Source: Sphingomonas sp. TDK1
GTDB lineage: Bacteria; Pseudomonadota; Alphaproteobacteria; Sphingomonadales; Sphingomonadaceae
Length of the DNA stretch: 35,390 nucleotides
Direction: 5' to 3'
Assembly: GCF_001650735.1 (NCBI RefSeq)
Contig: NZ_LXVY01000030.1
Span: 1-35,390 of the forward strand
Shown: in pieces, positions 1 through 7,559 of the stretch
Position numbering within the stretch: position 1 is the stretch's first letter
Layout: each line of letters begins with the position of its first letter
Made by a program: the position numbers and the translations under genes
Notes under the pieces: generated by a model
Told to the model about the DNA's origin: nothing
Database searches by the model: none
Seen by the model: the letters and a program-made list of their open reading frames with translations, nothing else

Positions 1-1
1 C

Positions 2-165
2 TTGCTGCCGATCTGGAAGCGGCTGCCGAACGAGTCGACGCGGGTTTATCGACTCCAGACCGATGACGGCGAGCGCATCGTCGGTCGCCGCGTCTCCCCC
101 GCATGGGTGGCGGGCGCGCTCGCGACCGGCACGTCAACCCTGACGCCCGACGACGCCTTCACCGG
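2..165 (+). pseudogene. 3' remnant of a strawberry-notch-like helicase gene
   Basis: An open frame enters from the left edge and reads LLPIWKRLP, then VYRLQTDDGERIVGRRVSP. From memory this resembles the C-terminal part of the large methyltransferase/DEAH helicase proteins of sphingomonad plasmids, the family whose N-terminal two thirds lies at 32821-35277. Family resemblance fades around 160-175, where the opposite strand begins to read as a GH130 glycosidase. The frame then runs on to about 247 as meaningless sequence. I interpret this as the truncated 3' end of a helicase gene left at a recombination junction. It cannot be the missing end of the 32821 gene, because about 550 residues of the family length lie between the two pieces. 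Confidence 0.6.
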
Positions 166-1323
166 ACGCTTACAAAGCGGTAGCATCGTCCGCGCCAGCA
201 GCTTCGAGGGATCGTCACGGTCCAGCAGGCACGCCCCGATGCAATAGTTCCGAACGGCGCCGACTCCATGAGTTACGACCAGCCAGCCTTCGTCGATCTC
301 GATCGGCGATCCGCAATTACCGATCTGGACAAACTCCCAAGGCCAGCGAGGTTCGATGGCTTTCGCTCCGCCACTCCAGTCGTGAATGTCCGCGGACGTC
401 AGGAACCAGATATTTTCGTTATCCTCGCGCGCAAGCATGGCAAAGTGCCCGGCAATGCGTCGGGGGAAAAGCGCCATGCCCTTGCTACCGGTGGCATCCC
501 CACGCAGCGGTCTGAGTTCGAATGTCCGGAAGTCCGGCGTGGACAACAACTCCTGCCGGACGGACTGGCCGCTAAATGCCGTATATGTACCGAAATAGGT
601 GGCTCGGCCATCGTCGTCCAGGAAGCGGACCAAGCGAAGGTCTTCGATGCCACCACGCTGGCTGGGGGTTGTCGGAAAGATCACGATCTCCGAGAGATCG
701 TGGCTGCCATCGCACTTGATCCGAATGCCCGCGTCCGGCCCGTCCTCGCCGGAGATGTTTTCAGTCTCCAGCACGAGCGGCATGGGGCTCGGAGGATTGA
801 TTGCTATGGTTCCGTCCGCGGCGCAAAACCCGGTGCGAAAGGTGACGGAGGAGATATGCCCCTCGCCCACGCCTCGCAGGGAAAGAATGAATCGGAGAGA
901 GTTTTCAGGTACAGCAGACTAATCAGGATGCAGGACGATGCTCGGATTGAAAAGCGCTGCTGCCTCATAGGAATATTCGTTGCAAAAATGGGCACCGATC
1001 AAGAGCGCCTGTTCATGGGTGACCTCGCAATCACAGACGATGATGCCATCAACCTCGTGGAACCGCCGCAAAAACAGGGACGGAACCTCACGATGCCTTC
1101 CCGAGAAATCATCAAGAATGCGTTGCAACTCATCGTGGAGCGATGCTGGGTCGAGCGCCAGGACGCGGTCGGCGATGCGCTGCGCACGTGGCTGATCCGG
1201 TACCGCATATTTATAGGTTTCCGTCGACGGCATATAGGGTCTGATCACTACCCTTGCTGGATTGGGGCGGAGCAATTCGGGTAGCCGGTTGACAAATTCG
1301 GCGGTTGACACTGACTTCTCCAA
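165..1323 (-). pseudogene. GH130 family glycosidase/phosphorylase, decayed
   Basis: Reading leftwards, the sequence gives the GH130 pattern: EYSYEAAALFNPSIV, GEGHISSVTFRTGF, IEDLRLVRF, then GNCGSPIE with GWLVVTHGVG. This family phosphorolyses or hydrolyses beta-mannosides. The N-terminal part (from a TTG at 1323) and the rest (from 870) are in one frame. They are separated only by a TAG at 919-921, within HPD-stop-S, where homologues have HPDQS, so a CAG codon probably became amber. The C-terminus is also lost: after about LLARTMLPL (near 175) the frame reads into the back of the helicase remnant. The gene is almost certainly non-functional, since both lesions would have to be tolerated. The TTG start is uncertain. 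Confidence 0.75.
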
Positions 1324-1565
1324 TACAGATCGACCGTGGAGCGTTCACGCAATCGTAAAGATGGTGCTCGGCATTACCCGACTATCGGGTGGCGGCACGG
1401 AAGGCTCCGGCGATGGCGGGTGCGATGATTTCCGCCGTTGCCGGATACTCGGACTTTGTGCCACGTGCCATGATCGCTGTCCTGGCGTAGTTGTCGGACA
1501 CACAAGCTGTGACCGGGGGCTCTGGCCTGAACGTGACTATGTGGGGCACGTGCGAAGCGCGCCGC
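1324..1565. other. non-coding gap between GH130 remnant and Csp gene
   Basis: About 240 bases lie between the TTG start of the GH130 remnant and the stop of the copper-storage gene, both on the minus strand. I see no convincing gene, RNA or strong terminator here. It should hold the 3' end of the copper operon transcript and any promoter of the GH130 gene. Confidence 0.4.
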
Positions 1566-2003
1566 TCAGCTCGACATGTCCGCCATCGTTCGGCAGCTCG
1601 CCGCGCATTTCTTGCAGGTGGCCGAGCAACGCGCGATCCGCTGGTCCGTGCTATGGCGTCCGCATTCCTCGGCGCAGCGCTCGCAAGCGTCGGCGCAGGC
1701 GCGGCAGACGATGCGGTGCAGGGCAGATTCCCGCAGCATCGAGTTGGCGGTCGCCTGGCACAGTTCCGCACAGTCGTTCAGCATGGCGATCAGCGACGCC
1801 GTAGCTGACGCGCCGCCTTGCTTCGTCAGCCAAGCGGCGGTTTCCAGGCACATGCGGTGCGAAGCCACGCAATCGTCGATGCAGTCCGTCATCGACATCG
1901 CCATCCCTTCCATTCGATGCTGCTGCGCCGCCGCCGGCACAGCCAGCGTTCCGGCGGCGGCAAGGCCGGCGCCGGCCATCAGCAATTCGCGTCTCTCGAT
2001 CAT
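1566..2003 (-). CDS. Csp-like four-helix-bundle copper-storage protein
   Basis: A 145-residue Cys-rich protein with 14 cysteines arranged as helix-spaced pairs: DCIDDC, DCAELC, CRACADACERCAEEC, then CSATCKKCAASC. This is the pattern of the DUF326/Csp family, whose four-helix bundles bind many Cu(I) ions along the inside of the barrel. The N-terminus ERRELLMAGAGLAAAG followed by AAAQ looks like a twin-arginine signal, as in periplasmic Csp1, so storage in the periplasm is likely. The start is the second of two adjacent ATGs, five bases from GGGAGGT at 2009-2015. It is the last gene of the minus-strand run that begins with the MerR regulator, 17 bases after the DUF1622 gene. Confidence 0.85.
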   Translation of the reverse strand: MIERRELLMAGAGLAAAGTLAVPAAAQQHRMEGMAMSMTDCIDDCVASHRMCLETAAWLTKQGGASATASLIAMLNDCAELCQATANSMLRESALHRIVCRACADACERCAEECGRHSTDQRIARCSATCKKCAASCRTMADMSS

Positions 2004-2020
2004 CATGCACCTCCCATCTG

Positions 2021-2464
2021 CTATCCCTTGAGCGCTGTGCCGCATCCGGCGGCCTCAGCCGTCGCAGGCGACCCATCCGACGCCGCACGCGCCTTCTCCC
2101 GCGCCATCCGGGTTTCCTCCCAGGGCCAGTGGCCGTTGATCTCGACCCCGAGCGAGATGCTCAGGAAGGTCCGCACCAGCACCAGCCCGGCCAGAACGAT
2201 GAGATCGTCGAGCGTTGGGTTGATCACCAGCGACTTGACGATGTCGCCGGCGACCAGAAATTCCAGGCCGAGCAGGATGCTGCGGCCGAGCGCCGAGCGG
2301 AACGCGCTATAGGCCTCGGTTCGGTCGCCCGCCCTCGCCCGCCGCGCAAACAGAAAGGTTGCGAGCCCCGCGCCGACCAGGATGGTCAGCGTGCCCGCCA
2401 GTTCCAGGCCGATCACCGCGAGCCGGAAGAAGGCGCTCAGCCAGTCGGCCTCAATGGTGATCAT
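2021..2464 (-). CDS. DUF1622 inner-membrane protein
   Basis: A 147-residue protein with three likely membrane helices (about residues 13-40, 62-80 and 84-107). It has the segment ALGRSILLGLEFLVAGDIVKSL, which I recognise as DUF1622. Function is unknown for the family. The ATG at 2464 overlaps the last codons of the cytochrome c gene and follows GAGG five bases away, so the two are translationally coupled. Its place in a copper-linked electron-transfer operon suggests a role in the membrane complex or in its assembly, which is inference. Confidence 0.75.
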   Translation of the reverse strand: MITIEADWLSAFFRLAVIGLELAGTLTILVGAGLATFLFARRARAGDRTEAYSAFRSALGRSILLGLEFLVAGDIVKSLVINPTLDDLIVLAGLVLVRTFLSISLGVEINGHWPWEETRMAREKARAASDGSPATAEAAGCGTALKG

Positions 2465-3173
2465 ACCAGCCTCGCTTGCGGATATTGTTGAAGCTGTCGG
2501 TGGCGTGACAGGCATAGCATTGGTCGACGCGCGCCTTCGATCCGGCTGCGCGCTGCGAGACCATGCTGAAATGCTCCATGAAGTGACTCGGCGGCGCCTT
2601 GTGGCACTCGGCGCACTGCGTCGAATTGACCGATGGATGGCGGTAATTGGCGATCTTCCAGCTGTCGGTCTTGTGGCAGCTCGCGCAGTCGGTGCCGAAC
2701 AGGCCCTGGTGCGGATCGCGGAACGCATGGCAGCTCGCGCAATTGAGCGCGGTCTCGGGGGTCAGGCTTCGAGTGTTTGTCGACATGCCCGCCAAAGGCT
2801 GCCGCCACTTCGCCATGTCGAGCAACGCGGCGTGATCCATGCGGATGATGCCGCGCTCTCCCTCATGTTCGACGTGGCAGGAGGTGCACTGCGTCGCTTT
2901 CGCGTGGAACTGCGTCGACTGCTTCGTCCCGAAATCGGTGCCCGCATGGCAGGTGAGACAGGTCCGGGTTTCGACGCCCTTGCCCGGCGTGTGGCAGGCC
3001 GTGCATTGACCGGCAAAGGACTGGTGCGCGCTCGAGAGCGGGCCGGGCGAGACGAGCTGCGCCACCAGGCCGGCATCCCTCGGCGCGTCCGATCGCATCC
3101 GGATCGCGACCGCGGCGACCATCACCAGCAGGGCTGCGATGAAGACGGCGTAGGAAAGACGCTGCCAGCTCAT
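2451..3173 (-). CDS. membrane-anchored heptahaem c-type cytochrome
   Basis: A 240-residue protein with one N-terminal membrane helix (about 8-25) and seven CXXCH haem-binding motifs at 57-61, 72-76, 96-100, 145-149, 163-167, 187-191 and 219-223. Extra histidines between them can act as distal ligands. It resembles the cytochrome c3/c7 and NapC-NrfH-like periplasmic multihaem proteins. The ATG overlaps the stop of the cytochrome b gene in an ATGA. The likely role is to take electrons from the membrane cytochrome b and hand them to a periplasmic acceptor. The acceptor is not identified; Cu(II) or another metal ion is a guess from the neighbours. Confidence 0.85.
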   Translation of the reverse strand: MSWQRLSYAVFIAALLVMVAAVAIRMRSDAPRDAGLVAQLVSPGPLSSAHQSFAGQCTACHTPGKGVETRTCLTCHAGTDFGTKQSTQFHAKATQCTSCHVEHEGERGIIRMDHAALLDMAKWRQPLAGMSTNTRSLTPETALNCASCHAFRDPHQGLFGTDCASCHKTDSWKIANYRHPSVNSTQCAECHKAPPSHFMEHFSMVSQRAAGSKARVDQCYACHATDSFNNIRKRGWYDHH

Positions 3174-3898
3174 AGCCAGCGCAGCCCGTAATAGATCGCC
3201 GCGCCGACGTGGAGCGCGAGCAGCGCGAAGATGAGACAGCCCAGCAGGATGTGCAGGAACCGCCACCGCGCGAACAGGGTGTTGGTTGCCTCTTCGGCAC
3301 GGATCGCGAATTCGGTATCGGCCAGCGCTGCGGCGATCCCCGCCTTGTCCTGGGGGCGCTGGCCCGCGGACGCATCCCCGGCGACGAACAGATAGCGCTT
3401 CCAGCCCGACAGCGGCGGGGCTGCGGTATCGGCCTGCGTCGGCGCCGCCGGCTCCTCGAGGAAGGCGGCGCGAAGCGAGGCCAGTTCTGACCTGCGTCCG
3501 CGCAGCGCCCGACCAAGCTGGGCAAGCAGGTAGCGGCCGATGAAGCCGGTGATGACCGTCATCAGCAGGAGGACGGTCAGAAGCAGGCCGACCGGGCTTT
3601 CGAGCTTGTGCGCGGCGTGGACCAGACCCAGGATCGGCGCCAGCACGCCGGCATAGATGTGGATGGCGAGCAGGGTTGGCTTGCTGACGACCCGGGAGAG
3701 CGCCTTGTCGACCCAGGCGATGTGCTTGGCCGCGACATAAGGAAGCGTCAGCAGCATCAGCACGAGCGCTGCGATCCCGATGATCCCGCCGGCCAGGCTA
3801 CCCGGAAAGCGGGGCGACACATGCACGAGATAGCCGAACGGGAACAGCAGCAGGAACGCGACCAGCAGGCCCACGGCAATGTCGCTGCGTTCGCGCAT
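3170..3898 (-). CDS. di-haem cytochrome b-like membrane protein
   Basis: A 242-residue protein with about five membrane helices (8-27, 36-55, 75-98, 102-122, 213-237). His80 and His94 lie in the third helix and His216 and His230 in the fifth. Both pairs are 14 residues apart, the spacing of bis-His di-haem cytochromes b and ferric-reductase-like proteins, where two haems are stacked across the membrane. A charged cytoplasmic-looking stretch (about 128-210) lies between helices four and five. The ATG at 3898 overlaps the stop of the reductase gene (ATGA), and its own stop overlaps the cytochrome c start (ATGA). It would pass electrons from the reductase to the heptahaem cytochrome. Confidence 0.8.
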   Translation of the reverse strand: MRERSDIAVGLLVAFLLLFPFGYLVHVSPRFPGSLAGGIIGIAALVLMLLTLPYVAAKHIAWVDKALSRVVSKPTLLAIHIYAGVLAPILGLVHAAHKLESPVGLLLTVLLLMTVITGFIGRYLLAQLGRALRGRRSELASLRAAFLEEPAAPTQADTAAPPLSGWKRYLFVAGDASAGQRPQDKAGIAAALADTEFAIRAEEATNTLFARWRFLHILLGCLIFALLALHVGAAIYYGLRWL

Positions 3899-5808
3899 CA
3901 GGCTTCGACCACGAGCGGCGTGCCCGTCCCCTTCGCCTGGCACGCGAGCACATAGCCTTGCGCCTTGTCGGCGGGCGCAAGGCCGGATTCGACCTCCATC
4001 GTCACTTCGCCCTGCAGCAGCTTGACCACGCAGGCGCCGCATGTGCCCGCACGGCATGCATAGGGGATCTCGACGCCCGCGCCCTCGGCCGCCTCCAGCA
4101 CGGTCTCGTCCGCGGGCAAGGCCGCCGACACCCCCGACACGGAGAAGGTCACCGTGCTCGGCGCCACCTCGGCGCTCGGGGCCGGCTTATCCGCTGGCGG
4201 GGGCGCGGGCTTGACCTCGAGATCCTCGTGGTCGGCCGGCAGCGAGGCCGGACCGAACGCCTCGGTGTGCAGCTGCGCTTCGGGGACGCCGAGTTCCGCC
4301 AGCACGCCGCGCATCGCGCCCATCATCGCCGGCGGGCCGCACATATGGATGCGCCGGCTCGCAATCTCCGGCACCGCGGCCAGGATCATCTCGCGCGTGA
4401 TCGGCCCTTCGGGGCCCATCCAGACGGTGCCGGGCGCGCGCTGCATCGCGGCGACGACATGGAGGTTGGGAAAACGGCGTTCGAGCCGCTCGAGCTCGTC
4501 GCGGAACACGAATTCCTCGGTCGACCGTGCGCCGTAGAAGAAGAAGATATCACCCTTCCACGCGGTGTCGGTGAGATAGCGCAGCACCGACATCATCGGG
4601 GTGATGCCGACCCCGCCCGCGATCAGCACGATGCTCTGGGCATCCGTTCCCGTGAAGGTGAAGGCGCCGAACGGTCCGCTGACCTTCAGCAGATCGTCGG
4701 CGACGACCTTGTCGTGCAGGTATCGCGAGACCACGCCCTGCTCCTCGCGCTTGACCGTCAGTTCGACATAGGCCCGCTGGGTCGGCGAAGAGGCGATCGT
4801 GTAGGAACGGCGCGCGGTCTTGCCCGCTTCGGGCTCTACCTCGACCTGCAGGAACTGGCCCGGCAGGAAGTCGAACGGCAGCCGGTCGGCGGTCGGGTCC
4901 GCGAGCCGGAAGGTCAGCACGCTCGGCGTCTCTCGCACGATCTGGACCACGCGCAGCTGCCCCGCCCAGCTTTTGGGCTTGCGCAGCGACGCCCCAGCGG
5001 GTGCGGCGGCATTGCTCGGCGCGAGCCCGGCGCTGTCGGCAACGGGTGCAGGCGCGGGCGCAACCCTGGTAGCGGGAGGGGCAGCCTTCGGCTCCGGCTT
5101 TGCTGGAACCTTGGCGGTGGCGACACCGCCGGCGATCGCCCCGATCCGCCGCAGGCGGAAGATCTGCAGCGCGATAAGCGTGGCGCTCACCAGCCCCAGG
5201 AACAGCATGAGAAGGAGGTGCGAGGGCGAGATGCCGAACCAGTGATCGGCATGGCCGGGCGCGGCCTGGTCGATGTCGAGCTGATCGCGCAGCCAGGCAA
5301 GCCCGACCTCCCGGGGCGGCTGCAAGCCCCCGATCGCGCCCTGCGCGGCGGTGCCGGAGCGGAACAGGTCGGTTCCCTCGCGCAGGCGCCGCGCCGCATC
5401 GAGCCGGGCCGAGACCGTGGTCGCACGCGCGCCGTCGGCCGAGGCGGCGTTGATCATCGCCAGACCCGTGCTTACCCGTTCGCCGGCCTGCGCAGCGACC
5501 CGCTGCCTTGCCGCTTCGTCAAGCGCGGGAAAGGCGAGCAGCTGCGAGATGAAGCCGGTCCGGCGCGATTCGTGGCCGTGCTCATTCTCCCCTTCCCCAT
5601 TGATCATGCGATCCATCATGGGGTTCATCATCTTCGCCATGTCCGACGACCCCGGCTCTGCCGGTGCGGACATGCCCCCGCCGGCCGGCATGCCTGCGCC
5701 ATGATGCGCGGCATGATCCTCGCCCTCCTGCGCGCCCGCGCTCGCGGACAGGCTGAGAGCGATTGCGCAGCCGAGGCTCAAGCGTCGAAGGCTGATCCGC
5801 CTGGACAT
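3898..5808 (-). CDS. membrane-anchored FAD/NAD(P) reductase with 2Fe-2S domain
   Basis: A 636-residue fusion. Order: signal-like N-terminus (SRRISLRRLSLGCAIALSLSASAGA); a His/Met-rich stretch (about 30-70); a helical domain; one membrane helix (about 197-217, followed by RLRR); a Pro/Ala linker; then an oxidoreductase module with RSYTIASSP for FAD, IAGGVGITP for NAD(P) and MCGPP; and a plant-type ferredoxin domain with CRAGTCGAC and a fourth Cys near 623. The positive-inside rule puts the metal-binding-like N-terminus outside and the NAD(P)H/FAD/2Fe-2S part in the cytoplasm. I chose the ATG at 5808 because AAGGGG lies six bases upstream; an ATG at 5814 is also possible. It probably feeds electrons to the cytochrome b encoded next. 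Confidence 0.85.
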   Translation of the reverse strand: MSRRISLRRLSLGCAIALSLSASAGAQEGEDHAAHHGAGMPAGGGMSAPAEPGSSDMAKMMNPMMDRMINGEGENEHGHESRRTGFISQLLAFPALDEAARQRVAAQAGERVSTGLAMINAASADGARATTVSARLDAARRLREGTDLFRSGTAAQGAIGGLQPPREVGLAWLRDQLDIDQAAPGHADHWFGISPSHLLLMLFLGLVSATLIALQIFRLRRIGAIAGGVATAKVPAKPEPKAAPPATRVAPAPAPVADSAGLAPSNAAAPAGASLRKPKSWAGQLRVVQIVRETPSVLTFRLADPTADRLPFDFLPGQFLQVEVEPEAGKTARRSYTIASSPTQRAYVELTVKREEQGVVSRYLHDKVVADDLLKVSGPFGAFTFTGTDAQSIVLIAGGVGITPMMSVLRYLTDTAWKGDIFFFYGARSTEEFVFRDELERLERRFPNLHVVAAMQRAPGTVWMGPEGPITREMILAAVPEIASRRIHMCGPPAMMGAMRGVLAELGVPEAQLHTEAFGPASLPADHEDLEVKPAPPPADKPAPSAEVAPSTVTFSVSGVSAALPADETVLEAAEGAGVEIPYACRAGTCGACVVKLLQGEVTMEVESGLAPADKAQGYVLACQAKGTGTPLVVEA

Positions 5809-5831
5809 CCTCATCCCCTTAGTGTGCGAGC

Positions 5832-6152
5832 CTACATATCCTTCATCGGCATCGCCGCATTGCCCGGCGCGGGATCGGGTGCCGGCGCGGTCTGGTTGCC
5901 GGCCCCGGCGCGCATCGCGTCATGGTCCATCGCCTGACGGTGATGCCGCTCCATCTCGGCCTGGTTGCTCATCGCGTCCATCGGCGCCGCGTCTGCAGCG
6001 TTGCCGCTGTCGGTCAGGACCGGGGTGGCGGCGACGCTGTTCGCCGCGGGCGGCACCGTCTGGTCGGCCTGGCGGTCGCAGCCCGAAAGCGCGAGCGCCA
6101 GCAACAGGCTTCCGCCGACAAGTGGAAGGGCTTTCTTCGCATGGTCGATCAT
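5832..6152 (-). CDS. small His/Met-rich lipoprotein
   Basis: A 106-residue product with a lipobox: LLLALALSGC, so a lipid-anchored periplasmic protein. The mature part is Ala/Pro-rich and of low complexity, with a Met/His cluster (MERHHRQAMDHDAM) and a C-terminal MPMKDM. These resemble the soft-ligand motifs of periplasmic copper-binding proteins. The ATG at 6152 has AAGGAG seven bases upstream (6160-6165). It stands between another small lipoprotein and the reductase gene, all on one strand. I do not recognise the family; copper binding is inferred from composition and neighbours. Confidence 0.7.
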   Translation of the reverse strand: MIDHAKKALPLVGGSLLLALALSGCDRQADQTVPPAANSVAATPVLTDSGNAADAAPMDAMSNQAEMERHHRQAMDHDAMRAGAGNQTAPAPDPAPGNAAMPMKDM

Positions 6153-6211
6153 GGCTTTGCTCCTTGGCTTGAAAACTGTGTCCGGGCGCCATCCCTGGCG
6201 TCCGGACCGGC

Positions 6212-6433
6212 TCATTGCGCGCTGCGCAGAATCCGGAGACACCGGTCGTGCGAGAGGTTCATCGGGTTGCGCCCCTGCCCCTTCATCTCGCCATGATCAT
6301 GCGGCGTCTGGAGACCCATATTGCCCTCCATCGCCCGGCAACTCTCGACCTGCGCCGAGGTCGGCCGCGTGGTCACACAGGCGCCTAGAAGCAGCGCCGG
6401 CGTGAGGACGGCGATCAAACGCATTTTCTTCAT
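6212..6433 (-). CDS. small conserved lipoprotein of unknown function
   Basis: A 73-residue protein with a short signal and lipobox (ALLLGACV). The mature part has two cysteines, MEGNMGLQTPHDHGEM and NPMNLSHDRC, rich in Met, His and Asp. The ATG at 6433 overlaps the MerR stop (ATGA) and has AAAGGGG seven bases upstream, so it is translationally coupled to the regulator. I do not know its function. A periplasmic metal-binding role is plausible from composition and operon membership. Confidence 0.7.
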   Translation of the reverse strand: MKKMRLIAVLTPALLLGACVTTRPTSAQVESCRAMEGNMGLQTPHDHGEMKGQGRNPMNLSHDRCLRILRSAQ

Positions 6434-6909
6434 GACAAAACCCCTTTCGCTCGTGGTGATCGTTCGTCCTGCGCTGCCTGATGTTTCTTGTTATGCTGCT
6501 GGTCTTTCCGCCGCGCCGTCAGGAAGGCGAGGATCGGGCAATCGGAGACCGGCACTTCGCCCGGGCATTCGTCGGCGAGCATCCGCAGCATGTCGCGGAT
6601 ATCCGACAGGCGCTCGAGCCGGGCTTCGGCGTCCGCGATCTTGGCAAGCGTGATATCGAGCACGGCCTGGGCATGCGCGGTGTCCGACGCCCTGAGCGCC
6701 AGCAGCTGCCGGGCCTGTTCGAGTGTGAAACCAAGCTCCTGCGCCGAGCGGATGAAATTGACGCGCTCGAGGTCGGTCGCGTCGTAGAGCCTGTAGCCCG
6801 CTGCCGTGCGCGCGCGCTCGCGCAGCAGGCCCATCCGCTCATAATAGCGGATCGTATCCCGCCCCACGCCTGCGGCCGCGGCCAGTTCGCCGATCTTGAA
6901 ATTGCCCAT
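6430..6909 (-). CDS. MerR-family metal-responsive regulator (CueR-like)
   Basis: A 159-residue MerR protein: winged HTH at the N-terminus (FKIGELAAAAGVGRDTIRYYERMGLL), dimerisation helix (about 80-112), then the metal loop ECPGEVPVSDC with Cys115 and Cys124 and the basic tail RRKDQQHNKKH. The two loop cysteines are typical of CueR/ZntR relatives. There is no Cys near residue 79, where divalent-metal sensors of the family carry one, which favours a Cu(I)/Ag(I)-type sensor. The loop is nevertheless two residues longer than I recall for E. coli CueR. It is the first gene of the minus-strand operon and sits behind its own MerR-type promoter, so autoregulation with the redox genes is likely. Confidence 0.85.
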   Translation of the reverse strand: MGNFKIGELAAAAGVGRDTIRYYERMGLLRERARTAAGYRLYDATDLERVNFIRSAQELGFTLEQARQLLALRASDTAHAQAVLDITLAKIADAEARLERLSDIRDMLRMLADECPGEVPVSDCPILAFLTARRKDQQHNKKHQAAQDERSPRAKGVLS

Positions 6910-6921
6910 GTCATCCGCTCG

Positions 6922-6953
6922 ATCATGCCGGTTGGACCATGGTCCAGGGTCAA
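6922..6953 (-). promoter_or_regulatory. MerR-type promoter of the copper-redox operon
   Basis: On the minus strand a -35 box TTGACC (6953-6948) and a -10-like CATGAT (6927-6922) are 20 bases apart, longer than the usual 17. The spacer contains the perfect palindrome GGACCATGGTCC (6934-6945). Over-long spacers with a central dyad are the hallmark of MerR-activated promoters. It lies 13 bases before the MerR start codon. Confidence 0.7.
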
Positions 6954-7049
6954 GCGGTTTCGCTTTGACCCCGAACGGTCTCCTCGTCGCCGGCGGCCCG
7001 CTGCCCCGACGCGTCGCAGGGCAGCCCGTGCCGCCGGGCCACCGGCTTG

Positions 7050-7406
7050 TCAGTTCTTGCGAAGCTCGACGATGTCGTGCCTGGCAGGCGTGCCGTCGGC
7101 GACGGACACGTGCGCGAAGTGATCGTCAAAGATATGGTCGATCGTCACATGGCCGACGAGCTGGCGGTGATAGGTCGGCGCCACGCCCTTGGACGGACCC
7201 GGATGGGTCACGACGCGATAGACCTCGAGCTTCTGGCCGACCTCGGCGCCATCGGCCTTGCCGATGCAGACGACCGTGCCGTTGCTGCCCGTGTCGACGA
7301 TCGAGCCGCGCATGAACAGGCTGTGCCCGATGCCCTGGGCCATAGCGGGGACGGCAGCAAGCATCGAAATGCCGGCAAGCGCGACCATGAGAGTTTTTCT
7401 GACCAT
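7050..7406 (-). CDS. small secreted protein of unknown function
   Basis: A 118-residue protein with a clear Sec signal (VRKTLMVALAGISMLAAVPAMAQ). The mature part is a compact beta-rich domain (GSNGTVVCIGKADGAEVGQKLEVYRVVTHPG), with HRQLVGHVTIDHIF and DDHFAHVSV rich in histidines. AAGGAGG five bases before the ATG at 7406 sets the start; an upstream GTG at 7412 overlaps that ribosome site and is unlikely. It has its own MerR-type promoter (7463-7494), so I infer metal induction together with the operon beginning at 6909. I do not recognise a characterised family. Confidence 0.75.
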   Translation of the reverse strand: MVRKTLMVALAGISMLAAVPAMAQGIGHSLFMRGSIVDTGSNGTVVCIGKADGAEVGQKLEVYRVVTHPGPSKGVAPTYHRQLVGHVTIDHIFDDHFAHVSVADGTPARHDIVELRKN

Positions 7407-7462
7407 ATTCACCTCCTTGGATGGTAAGCCACCGCCCGGACTTTGCCGAGGGGAAGAGCGTC

Positions 7463-7494
7463 TCTTCAGGCTTGGGACTACGGTCCCGGGTCCA
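7463..7494 (-). promoter_or_regulatory. second MerR-type promoter
   Basis: Minus-strand arrangement: TGGACC as -35 (7494-7489), two bases, GGACCGTAGTCC (7486-7475), six bases, then TGAAGA as a weak -10 (7468-7463). The order and spacing copy the promoter at 6922-6953 exactly, and both operators share GGAC-N4-GTCC. The poor -10 box lowers confidence, but such promoters depend on the activator. Confidence 0.55.
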
Positions 7495-7559
7495 GCCTCG
7501 ATATACGTAGAGGCCGCAGCCGATCTTCTTCCCCGGGCCGGATCTTTATTGACGCGGAG

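Noticed and set aside
46..1323. Two separate small genes (919-1323 and 46-870) on the minus strand
   Set aside because: Both read as consecutive parts of one GH130 protein in the same frame, parted only by a TAG.
3958..5937. Very long open frame on the plus strand opposite the reductase gene
   Set aside because: Arg/His/Gly-rich, no recognisable motif, and fully explained as the antisense of a clearly recognised gene in GC-rich DNA.
6430..6909. MerR protein as a zinc or lead sensor of the ZntR type
   Set aside because: The loop cysteine spacing is similar to ZntR, but there is no Cys at the dimerisation-helix position used by divalent sensors, and all neighbours are copper/silver genes.
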